Shown here: positions 15,120-29,690 of the stretch, one piece after another
Layout: every line of letters starts with the position of its first letter
How positions within the stretch are numbered: the stretch's first letter is position 1
Origin: Chloroflexota bacterium
Lineage (GTDB): Bacteria > Chloroflexota > Chloroflexia > QHBQ01
Length of the DNA stretch: 42,118 nt
Direction: 5' to 3'
Assembly (NCBI GenBank): GCA_025355955.1
Contig: JANXYP010000061.1
Span: forward strand, 1 to 42,118
Notes under the pieces: generated by a model
What the model saw: only the letters and a program-made list of their open reading frames with translations
Told to the model about the DNA's origin: nothing
The model's database searches: none
Made by a program: the position numbers and the translations under genes

Positions 15120-16200
15120 CTCTCCCCTGAACCGCTGCTTCCAGCGCCCGCAACTGGCTGCGAGTACCGACCACGATCAGGCGATCGCCTTCGACAATGG
15201 GAGCGTCAAGGCTGGGGTTGGGGGTGAGATCATTCTTGGAGCGGTGGATTGCCAGCACGGTTGGCGGTTCGCCATGCACGGCGCGGAGCAAGGCTCCTAG
15301 TTGGCTCGGTTGCCCCACCACCACCTCCTCCATGTTGAAGTCGGTGGTCTCATCGTGCATCAGGGTGTCGAGGTAATTGGCAACCGCAGGACGGGTCGCC
15401 AGGGTCGCCATGCGTAGGCCACCAAGTTCGTAGGGAGAGACGACATGGTTGGCCCCGGCGATACGCATCTTGCTGGTGTTCTCGATGTTGCCGATGCGCC
15501 CCACGATCAGCAGATCGGGGTTGAGCACTCGCGCCGACAGGGTGATGAAGATGTTGCCAGCATCGCTATCGGAGGAGGCGATCAAGGCATGGGCGCGTTT
15601 AATGCCCGCCTCGCGCAGCACCTCATCGCTGGTGGCATCGCCATACAGCACCGGCAGTTCGCGGCGGCGCGCCAGTTCGGCCGAGTCGGCGTTGTTGTCA
15701 ATCACCACTACCTGCATTCGCTCCTGCACCAACTGTCGTGCCACCATCTGCCCCATCCGCCCGTAGCCGCAGACGATATAGTGGCCGCGCATCTGGTTGA
15801 TCTGGTTCTGCATCCGTCGCCTCCTTACCAGCCCTGAAGCCTGGGTCTCGACCGCCAGTTCCGTCACCGCGCCCAGCACGTAGAGCAGGATACCCAGCCC
15901 GCCAATCACGGTCAGCGAGGCGACCACCCGCCCCCAGCCATCCAGCGGATGCACTTCACCATAGCCAACGGTGGTAACGGTGATGATAGTCATGTATAGC
16001 GCATCACCGAGGCTCCAGCCCTCCACTAGCATGAACGCTGCCGTGCTGAGGGCGAGAAAAACCAGCAGGATGATCACGGTGAAGCGCAGCCGCCCCGCCA
16101 GTTCGCGGATACGTCTGACGCTCACCTCCGCCCCTAGCAGGGCGCGGCGCAGTCTGGCCCGCTGATCGCGCCTCTCTCCCTCACCCGGTTCGTCTTTCAC
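15109..16200 (-). CDS. Two-helix potassium channel with RCK (TrkA-N/TrkA-C) domain
   Basis: 363 aa. A charged N-terminus of ~38 residues precedes helix 1 (40-58), the pore loop with the selectivity filter TVGYG (77-81), and helix 2 (about 92-115). The RCK domain starts at ~139: YIVCGYGRMG (141-150) is the GxGxxG nucleotide or ligand loop, VVVIDNN ends strand 2 with the acidic residue, and a TrkA-C-like domain closes the protein (~275-358). This is the MthK/Kch type, a tetrameric membrane channel gated by ligands at the RCK ring. The start codon is GTG at 16200, supported by a TTGACG-17-TATAAT promoter whose +1 falls on it. The gene is monocistronic. Confidence 0.93.
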   Translation of the reverse strand: MKDEPGEGERRDQRARLRRALLGAEVSVRRIRELAGRLRFTVIILLVFLALSTAAFMLVEGWSLGDALYMTIITVTTVGYGEVHPLDGWGRVVASLTVIGGLGILLYVLGAVTELAVETQASGLVRRRRMQNQINQMRGHYIVCGYGRMGQMVARQLVQERMQVVVIDNNADSAELARRRELPVLYGDATSDEVLREAGIKRAHALIASSDSDAGNIFITLSARVLNPDLLIVGRIGNIENTSKMRIAGANHVVSPYELGGLRMATLATRPAVANYLDTLMHDETTDFNMEEVVVGQPSQLGALLRAVHGEPPTVLAIHRSKNDLTPNPSLDAPIVEGDRLIVVGTRSQLRALEAAVQGRVEG

Positions 16201-16206
16201 GATCTG

Positions 16207-16235
16207 ATTATAAATTATCGCGCTGTGTGCGTCAA
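16207..16235 (-). promoter_or_regulatory. Promoter of the potassium channel gene (leaderless, GTG)
   Basis: On the minus strand TTGACG, 17 bp, TATAAT, 6 nt, then GTG. The expected +1 is the G of the start codon. No ribosome-binding site is possible in this arrangement. Confidence 0.82.
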
Positions 16236-16369
16236 TTGCATCACTGATTCCACCACTTACCGGGGAAAGTCATATCTAAATCCATGCAAATGCGTTATAA
16301 TAACTGCACCAGGCAGAGAACAACCTTTTATTGCCATCGTCGAGCATAGTCGGATTCAGGAGCGGCCAG

Positions 16370-17035
16370 GTGCAAGAAAGCAATGAACAAATAAGTCAAG
16401 CCAACCCCGCTATAGCGGCGGCGGCTGCCGCTCAGAGCGATGAAGTGGTATCGCTAGTAGACGCTGCCCGTAATGGTGACAGCACCGCACTAAGCGCCAT
16501 CTACGAGCGCTACTGCGACCGCATCTACCACTATGCGTTGTTCAAGCTGGGCAACAGCCAGCAGGCTGAAGATATTTGCGCTCAGGTGTTCCTCAAGATG
16601 ATGGAGAGTGTTGGTCGATTCGAGTGGCGCTCTGGCGGGAGCAATAGTCATCCGATCAATTCGGCCTCATTCTCATCCTGGCTATATCGCATTGCCCAAA
16701 ACCTAATTACCGACCAAATGCGGCGCGAAGCCCGTCGCCCCGCCGTGCCACTCGACAGCGTAGCTAGCTATCTCCCCGGCAGCAGCGACCCCGCCCATGC
16801 CGCCGAAGAGACAATGTTCCGCGAACAGTTGGCGCTGGCACTCGAAGGTCTAACTGACTTGCAAGCCCAGGTGATTGCGCTGAAGTTCGGCAGTGGCCTG
16901 AGCAATGCCGAGGTAGGGCAGTTGCTGTCGCGCAGCGAAGGGGCGGTCAAGGCGCTGCAGTATAGTGCCTTGCAGAAGCTGCAGCGTTTGCTTGGCCCGG
17001 CGCTCGAGGCGTTACCTACGAAAAACTATGGCTAA
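16370..17035 (+). CDS. ECF-family RNA polymerase sigma factor
   Basis: 221 aa from GTG at 16370, chosen because AGGAG (16358-16362) lies 7 nt upstream; an earlier TTG at 16331 has no such site. Region 2 covers ~35-120 (LSAIYERYCDRIYHYALFKL, AEDICAQVFLKMMESVGRF, SSWLYRIAQNLITDQMRREARR) and region 4 ~155-208 (LTDLQAQVIALKFGSGLSN, RSEGAVKALQYSALQKLQ). TATAAT at 16296-16301 may be its -10, without a clear -35. The stop overlaps the start of the next gene by 8 nt, so the pair is coupled. Confidence 0.92.
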   Translation: MQESNEQISQANPAIAAAAAAQSDEVVSLVDAARNGDSTALSAIYERYCDRIYHYALFKLGNSQQAEDICAQVFLKMMESVGRFEWRSGGSNSHPINSASFSSWLYRIAQNLITDQMRREARRPAVPLDSVASYLPGSSDPAHAAEETMFREQLALALEGLTDLQAQVIALKFGSGLSNAEVGQLLSRSEGAVKALQYSALQKLQRLLGPALEALPTKNYG

Positions 17036-18422
17036 AGTTAGTATTGATGAAGCATTGGACGATTGCTTGCAGCGCCTGCCGCACGAGGGGCTGGATGCTT
17101 GCCTGCGTCGTTACCCTGAATATGCCGATGAACTGCGCGGCCTGCTCCAGGTAGGAGTTATGGTCAGCCGCACCAGCGCGGCTACCGTCCTAAGCGACGA
17201 GGCACGGCAGAGGATGAGGGCGCAGTTGTTCAAGCCTGCTCCTGCTCTCACCGCCAACCCGGTTGTACCCGACCAGGCGGCGCAACCTACCCGCGTTCTG
17301 CCCCTGCCTACCACCCAGCTACGCCCTATGGGGCGCGGTGCGCTCTTCAGCCACCCGCTAGTTCGCGCCGCCCTCGTGCTGCTGATACTGGCCGCCCTGT
17401 TCCTCGGTGGCAGCGCCGCCTCGGCACATACCTCCCCAGGCGATGCGCTTTACCCGGTCAAGCGGCTATATGAGGGCATTCGTTATACCTTCAGCCTCAG
17501 CGACTCCGACAAGGCCAACGCCCGGCTTGACTTCGCTAGTGCGCGGCTCGACGAGATGGAGGCGCTCGTTCAGAGCAAGGGTACGATTGATGCCGACCTG
17601 CTTACCGACCTGACTGGTAATGTTTCCTACTGCAGCGACGAACTCAACTCCAGTAGCTTCAGCGCCAAGCAGCAGCTTGCCAGCGCCTTCGGCACGCTGC
17701 TGCAGCGCGAACAGCAGGTGCTGGGCGCAGTGAGCAGTGAAGTTTCCGCCAACGCCCAATCTCTGTATACCATGGCGAAGCAAAGTATCGTCCCATATTA
17801 CAAGACAGTTACCCGCTACGCGCCCACCGTGCCGCCGCTAGCCAACCCTGTTGGCCTGCCCACCACTGTTCCTGGCGTAACGCCTGGCCTGCCCACGGTG
17901 CAGAATACCGCCACCGTATTGCCCAATGGGGCGACTCCTTCGGATACAGTTGTGCTGACTGGCACCGCTACCGTTCCCACCAATATACCTACCAATACAC
18001 CCACTGTGCTGCCCACCAATACGGTGCAGCCCAGCCTCACCAATGCGGCGCAACCTAGCCCCACTAATGCCGGTCGTCATAACGGACCAACTAATACGCC
18101 ACTGCCCACCACGCCGCGCCCTAGAACAAGTGACACGCCGCTACCTGCATATCTCAGCCCCACGCCCACCAATCTGCCTGCACCTACCGCTACGCATCCG
18201 CCGATCAAGCTCAGGCCGACCCCCACGTTCAAACCAACGTTCCTGCCCACTGTCATCGTGCCGCCAACCCCCAACCCGACCACGATCATGCCACCCATCG
18301 TCAGACCCACCGCCACTGCTGGCACGGCTGGCAGTAAAGATAGTAAGGGTAAGGGTAAAGGCAAGGGCGATGGTGGTGATGGCAATGGTCAGGGTGGTAA
18401 TGGTCAAGGCAATGGGAGTTGA
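17028..18422 (+). CDS. DUF5667 membrane protein, probable partner of the ECF sigma factor
   Basis: 464 aa from the ATG at 17028, inside the last codons of the sigma gene. The cytoplasmic part (1-110) has a short helical head (IDEALDDCLQRLPHEGLDAC). One transmembrane helix lies at about 111-130, ending in ASAHTSPGDALYPVKR, the start of a DUF5667 domain (~134-240, helical, SDSDKANARLDFASARLDEM). A long Pro/Thr-rich stretch follows (~245-435), likely an extended, possibly glycosylated stalk outside the cell. The tail is made of Lys/Gly then Asp/Gly/Asn/Gln repeats. Position and topology suggest an anti-sigma or surface sensor role; no zinc motif is present. DUF5667 has no known activity. I see no terminator after it. 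Confidence 0.8.
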   Translation: MAKVSIDEALDDCLQRLPHEGLDACLRRYPEYADELRGLLQVGVMVSRTSAATVLSDEARQRMRAQLFKPAPALTANPVVPDQAAQPTRVLPLPTTQLRPMGRGALFSHPLVRAALVLLILAALFLGGSAASAHTSPGDALYPVKRLYEGIRYTFSLSDSDKANARLDFASARLDEMEALVQSKGTIDADLLTDLTGNVSYCSDELNSSSFSAKQQLASAFGTLLQREQQVLGAVSSEVSANAQSLYTMAKQSIVPYYKTVTRYAPTVPPLANPVGLPTTVPGVTPGLPTVQNTATVLPNGATPSDTVVLTGTATVPTNIPTNTPTVLPTNTVQPSLTNAAQPSPTNAGRHNGPTNTPLPTTPRPRTSDTPLPAYLSPTPTNLPAPTATHPPIKLRPTPTFKPTFLPTVIVPPTPNPTTIMPPIVRPTATAGTAGSKDSKGKGKGKGDGGDGNGQGGNGQGNGS

Positions 18423-18819
18423 TGCGCTCCGCCCAAGCTAGTGCAACCCGCCCCAGGATATACTTTCGCGGTTGCGATGGCGTTGCTAATGATTTTTGAC
18501 CACCAGATTTGGCAGTCGGCAGGGCAAACACCACCCATACCCATCAAGTTAGTAGAGTTGGGCATCTGCGCGGGGGATCTGGGGTTATCCCCAGTTGCTG
18601 AATAAGTGATAATGCCCATCGTAATCAGCGTCTTTGTGGGTCGGTAAGTGCAAAGGTGAGGCCAACTTGCAGCATAGCGGGCAGGCAGTAGCTGTGGGCT
18701 GAACCCCCAGACCCCCAGAGAGCCATCACCATTAGGCACAAATCAGGCATGAAGTAGGCGGCTGTTTGCTTAGTTGGATGCCAATGGTCGATTGCAGCTC
18801 ACCCCTATATCAACAATGC
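18423..18819. other. Intergenic, no gene seen
   Basis: Convergent gap between the DUF5667 gene and the flippase gene. It holds short G/C palindromes (GGGGATCTGGGGTTATCCCC near 18576-18595, and CCCCCAGACCCCCAGAG near 18703) and AATGCCCATCGTAATCA, similar to sequence near position 121. No reading frame here has a convincing start or product. Confidence 0.5.
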
Positions 18820-18889
18820 ACTCAATCCTCAGTCCTCAATCCTCAATCTTCAGTTCTCAATCTTCAGTTCTCAATCCTCAATCTTCAGT
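18820..18889. repeat. Heptamer tandem repeat, exactly 10 units, over the flippase stop codon
   Basis: Ten consecutive 7-mers fit YYTCART except for the first base of the first unit (ACTCAAT, CCTCAGT, CCTCAAT, CCTCAAT, CTTCAGT, TCTCAAT and so on). On the flippase strand the unit reads ATTGAGG or ACTGAAG, each with TGA. The last codons of the flippase (GLKIED and stop, from 18871) are encoded by this repeat. Confidence 0.92.
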
Positions 18890-20484
18890 CCCATCCCTAA
18901 CTTCCTCCGCATCACCTGCCGGGCCAGGGCTAGTTCCTCCGCGCTGAAGGTGCGTAGGGCGAACAGCATTGTGACGTAGAGCAACGCCATCACCACCGCA
19001 GCCAACAGTGCGGGCAGGCCCAGCGCCAGTGTGGCCCAGATACCCGCCGCACCGATCGCCGCCGCCAGCGTAGGCCGCCAGGCGAGGGCGAGCAGGTTGG
19101 GCATTGTTCCCAGTTCGCCCCGCGTCCATATGTAGAGCGGTATCATCAGCACCAGCTCGCTAGCCACCGTCACCCAACTGGCGGCATAGAGGCTGAACAT
19201 GGGGATAAGGATAAGGTTGGCAACGATGTTGAAGCCCGCGACCAACACAAAGCCGACCGTGATCAACCGTTGCCGGTTGAGCGCGATGAGGACGTACTGG
19301 GTCAAGCCGTTGAAAAAACTGAAGGGCAGGAATAGGATGAGGATCTGCAGCGCCCCCGGCGAGTCGGTCAGGAACTTGTCACCGGCGAACAGCCATATAA
19401 TCGGCACACTGAGAAGCAGGGTGGCGGCCACCGCAGGCATGGCGATCAGCAGCAGCAGCTTGAGGGTTAGGGTGTAGGCCCGCAGCAGGCCGTCGCGGGC
19501 ATCGGCAGCGTAGCGCGAGAGCAGCGGGAAGATGGCGAAGGTCAGGTTGGCGGTAATCAGCGGGAAGAAGTTGATGAATTTGTAGGCGGCATCGTAGCGG
19601 CCCAGCACCTCTTGCTTATACTCAGCCCGCAGGATCTGGTAGTCCACCTTGAAGAATAGGTTCTGCAGCAGGCTGTTGAGCAGTAGAGGTAGGGCGAGTA
19701 GCAGCAGCCCAAAGGCGAAGCGCCGCTCGAACTCCAGATGCGGCTTGAGCATGGTGCGGCGCATCCACACGAACAAGATACCCGCAGTTACGCAGTTGAT
19801 CACCACTGGGGTAGCGCCCAGCGCGAGCAACATCAACGGCGTGGGCTGGTAGCTGTTCTCCACCCAGACTAGCGCCAACACGCCGAGGCCAATCACGAAC
19901 TTGACCGTGGCGGTGATAATCGTGACCACTGCGGGAACGGTCATTCGCTCGTGGGCCTGGAATACTGCGGTGCAGGCAGCGGCCAGCGCGCCCGGCAGCA
20001 GCGAAACCGCCAGCAGCAACGTGGCGGCGATGGCGTAGCCAGCATTTTCCAGATGAGTGCCGAGCAACAGACTGGGATTGGGAATGAGCAGCAGGGCCAG
20101 CAGCACGATAGTCAGCAAGCTGAGGCCGAGGCGCAGCAGCAGGGTATTGCTGAAGTAGCGATTGGCCTGGGCTTTGTCGCGGGCAACATCGCGGATGAGC
20201 AACACGTCGAGACCCCAGTTGGTGATGGCGCTGGCGTAGAGCCAGATACTCACGGCAAAGGCATAGTCGCCATTCAGCTTGTCGCTGATCAGGCGTAGCA
20301 CCAGCAGGCCATAGACCGTATCAATCGCCTTGGTCAGTAGCTGGGCCAGCAGCGGGTTGACGCTATTGCGGGCTACGCGGCGGGCGGTGCTAACGCTATC
20401 GCTCCCACCGTCGGCAGTCGGAGGGTGTGAGGGCTGCGACTCCCTCCCCCATATCGGGGGAGGGTTGGGGAGAGGGCTGTTCAT
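18871..20484 (-). CDS. Polysaccharide/lipid-linked oligosaccharide flippase (MATE/MVF-like, Wzx type)
   Basis: 537 aa with about 14 hydrophobic helices, beginning with VARNSVNPLLAQLLTKAIDTVYGLLVLRLI and DYAFAVSIWLYASAITNWGLDVLLIRDVAR, the usual opening of oligosaccharide flippases. It should move lipid-linked glycans across the cytoplasmic membrane. The first ~30 residues (SPLPNPPPIWGRE and following) are Pro-rich, not conserved in character, and encoded by a G/C hairpin repeat. The ATG overlaps the stop of the upstream small gene (ATGA at 20481-20484), so it depends on coupled translation. The C-terminus is formed by the heptamer array. Substrate unknown; the glycan genes at 29.7-42 kb are possible clients. 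Confidence 0.87.
   Translation of the reverse strand: MNSPLPNPPPIWGRESQPSHPPTADGGSDSVSTARRVARNSVNPLLAQLLTKAIDTVYGLLVLRLISDKLNGDYAFAVSIWLYASAITNWGLDVLLIRDVARDKAQANRYFSNTLLLRLGLSLLTIVLLALLLIPNPSLLLGTHLENAGYAIAATLLLAVSLLPGALAAACTAVFQAHERMTVPAVVTIITATVKFVIGLGVLALVWVENSYQPTPLMLLALGATPVVINCVTAGILFVWMRRTMLKPHLEFERRFAFGLLLLALPLLLNSLLQNLFFKVDYQILRAEYKQEVLGRYDAAYKFINFFPLITANLTFAIFPLLSRYAADARDGLLRAYTLTLKLLLLIAMPAVAATLLLSVPIIWLFAGDKFLTDSPGALQILILFLPFSFFNGLTQYVLIALNRQRLITVGFVLVAGFNIVANLILIPMFSLYAASWVTVASELVLMIPLYIWTRGELGTMPNLLALAWRPTLAAAIGAAGIWATLALGLPALLAAVVMALLYVTMLFALRTFSAEELALARQVMRRKLGMGLKIED
20442..20464. repeat. G/C hairpin repeat inside the flippase N-terminus
   Basis: CCCTCCCCC, a 5-nt loop ATATC, and GGGGGAGGG form a perfect 9-bp stem. 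It encodes PNPPPIWG-like residues, which commonly appear where such extragenic repeats run into a gene. Confidence 0.7.
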
Positions 20485-20690
20485 TTGACCACAATCAGCA
20501 GGATAAGGGCAATCAGCATCATCAGAGCAATGCTGCCGATGGTGAAGAAGCCGACCAGCAGGATGAAGCGGCGGTCGGCGGGGTTGGCCTGCCGCCGCTC
20601 CTCGCTTGGCAGTGGCTTGGGCAATGACTCACGCGCTGGCGCATAGCCAGGCGGCTCTGGGGTGATACGGATTTGTTCCTGTTCGTCCAT
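20481..20690 (-). CDS. Small single-helix membrane protein, coupled to the flippase
   Basis: 69 aa from ATG at 20690. A polar, Pro/Glu-rich N-terminus (1-42) precedes one long hydrophobic segment (about 42-68, FILLVGFFTIGSIALMMLIALILLIVV) that ends at Lys69. No family recognised. It shares the ATGA overlap with the flippase, and its promoter at 20699-20727 is the only one seen for the pair. It may be an accessory subunit or a leader peptide that sets flippase translation. An upstream TTG at 20699 is in frame but would lie within the -10 element. Confidence 0.7.
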   Translation of the reverse strand: MDEQEQIRITPEPPGYAPARESLPKPLPSEERRQANPADRRFILLVGFFTIGSIALMMLIALILLIVVK

Positions 20691-20698
20691 CGCCGCCA

Positions 20699-20727
20699 AT
20701 TATAGCCGACAAAGGGCAAAAGCACAA
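20699..20727 (-). promoter_or_regulatory. Promoter of the small membrane protein/flippase operon (near-leaderless)
   Basis: On the minus strand TTGTGC, 17 bp, TATAAT, 8 nt, ATG. The expected +1 is 2 nt before the start codon at most. Confidence 0.75.
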
Positions 20728-20868
20728 AGTCAGCTTAACCTAAAGTCAAAGTCAGTCACCCCTCTTGACAAGCTATGGTATAATAATCATACAAGCAGCA
20801 CAGAGATGTGCGCTACCGGCAGCATCGCTGCCCCGGCGAACATCTTTGGTATTTTGCGCCCCGCAACC

Positions 20869-20898
20869 TTGACAATTCGCAAGCCGATCTGTTATAAT
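20869..20898 (+). promoter_or_regulatory. Main promoter of rpoBC
   Basis: TTGACA, 18 bp, TATAAT, a near-perfect sigma-70 type promoter with expected +1 at about 20905. A second, extended -10 promoter (TGGTATAAT at 20776-20784) lies upstream and may add to it. Confidence 0.82.
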
Positions 20899-20904
20899 AA
20901 CCCC

Positions 20905-21238
20905 CTAACGCAGTAAAGTTAAGAGCCGGTGTCAGTATCAGACACAAGAAAGGCCATTAGTGATTTTCGCTTCATTCGCAAGCAAGTCGCTCGTGTTGCT
21001 ATTCTTGTGTCTAAGCGCGTCTATGGTGTACTATATTATACTTTAGACCACTTGTCCCTTGCCGCTCTCCTGATGCAACGCCGCGCAGGAGGGTTATTTC
21101 AGACCCAGCGCAATGGGGTCAGTGCCACGGACAGGCTGATGCTCGTCTTCTCTTTACCTCGGCTCAGTCGCTATCAGCGTACTGCGACCCCGACCGCAGC
21201 GTATTTTCCGCTGCCCCACCTCAAGGAGGCTCGCCTAA
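20905..21238 (+). promoter_or_regulatory. Long structured 5' leader of rpoBC
   Basis: About 334 nt separate the promoter from the rpoB start. The leader can form several hairpins: GACACAAGAA (20941-20950) with TTCTTGTGTC (21002-21011); GTCTA/TAGAC around 21019-21048; CTCCTG/CAGGAG around 21067-21091; and GACCC/GGGTC around 21102-21120. I see no clear intrinsic terminator and recognise no known riboregulator family. A frame starting at GTG 20929 runs into rpoB but has no usable ribosome-binding site. The strong AAGGAGG of rpoB is at 21223-21229. Confidence 0.55.
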
Positions 21239-24964
<3,726 letters not shown>

Positions 24965-24978
24965 GGAGAGCTAAACCA

Positions 24979-29472
<4,494 letters not shown>

Positions 29473-29494
29473 GCCTTTAGCCCAGCAAACTATA

Positions 29495-29537
29495 AGAGAA
29501 GGGTCAGGATAACAGTCCTGGCCCTTCTCTTTGTTTT
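29495..29537 (+). terminator. Rho-independent terminator of rpoBC
   Basis: AGAGAAGGGTCAGGA (29495-29509) pairs with TCCTGGCCCTTCTCT (29516-29530) through a 15-bp stem with one G-T wobble and a 6-nt loop, followed by TTGTTTTG. It begins 22 nt after the rpoC stop codon. Confidence 0.93.
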
Positions 29538-29560
29538 GCTCATCATCTACCAGGATAAAC

Positions 29561-29590
29561 CGCCTGAAAAGCGCCTGAAAAGCGCCTGAA
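29561..29590. repeat. 11-bp tandem repeat, 2.7 units
   Basis: CGCCTGAAAAG, CGCCTGAAAAG and CGCCTGAA lie between the rpoBC terminator and the next promoter. Confidence 0.85.
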
Positions 29591-29608
29591 TTGCGACTGC
29601 TTCTGGAC

Positions 29609-29637
29609 TTGACGCTTACTCACAGGCTAGCTACAAT
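29609..29637 (+). promoter_or_regulatory. Promoter of the GT87-like gene
   Basis: TTGACG, 17 bp, TACAAT. The expected +1 is at about 29644, giving a leader of ~47 nt with AGAGG 8 nt before the ATG at 29691. Confidence 0.75.
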
Positions 29638-29690
29638 TGTATATATCGAAGCGAAACGCCGATAAATCCGTTGCTGAAGAGGATGTACTA

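Noticed and set aside
16331-16369. TTG start for the third sigma factor
   Set aside because: GTG at 16370 has AGGAG 7 nt upstream, while TTG 16331 has no ribosome-binding site.
20765-20784. TTGACA followed by TATAAT as an ordinary promoter
   Set aside because: The spacing is only 8 bp. If it works it would be through the extended -10 (TGGTATAAT), not this pair.
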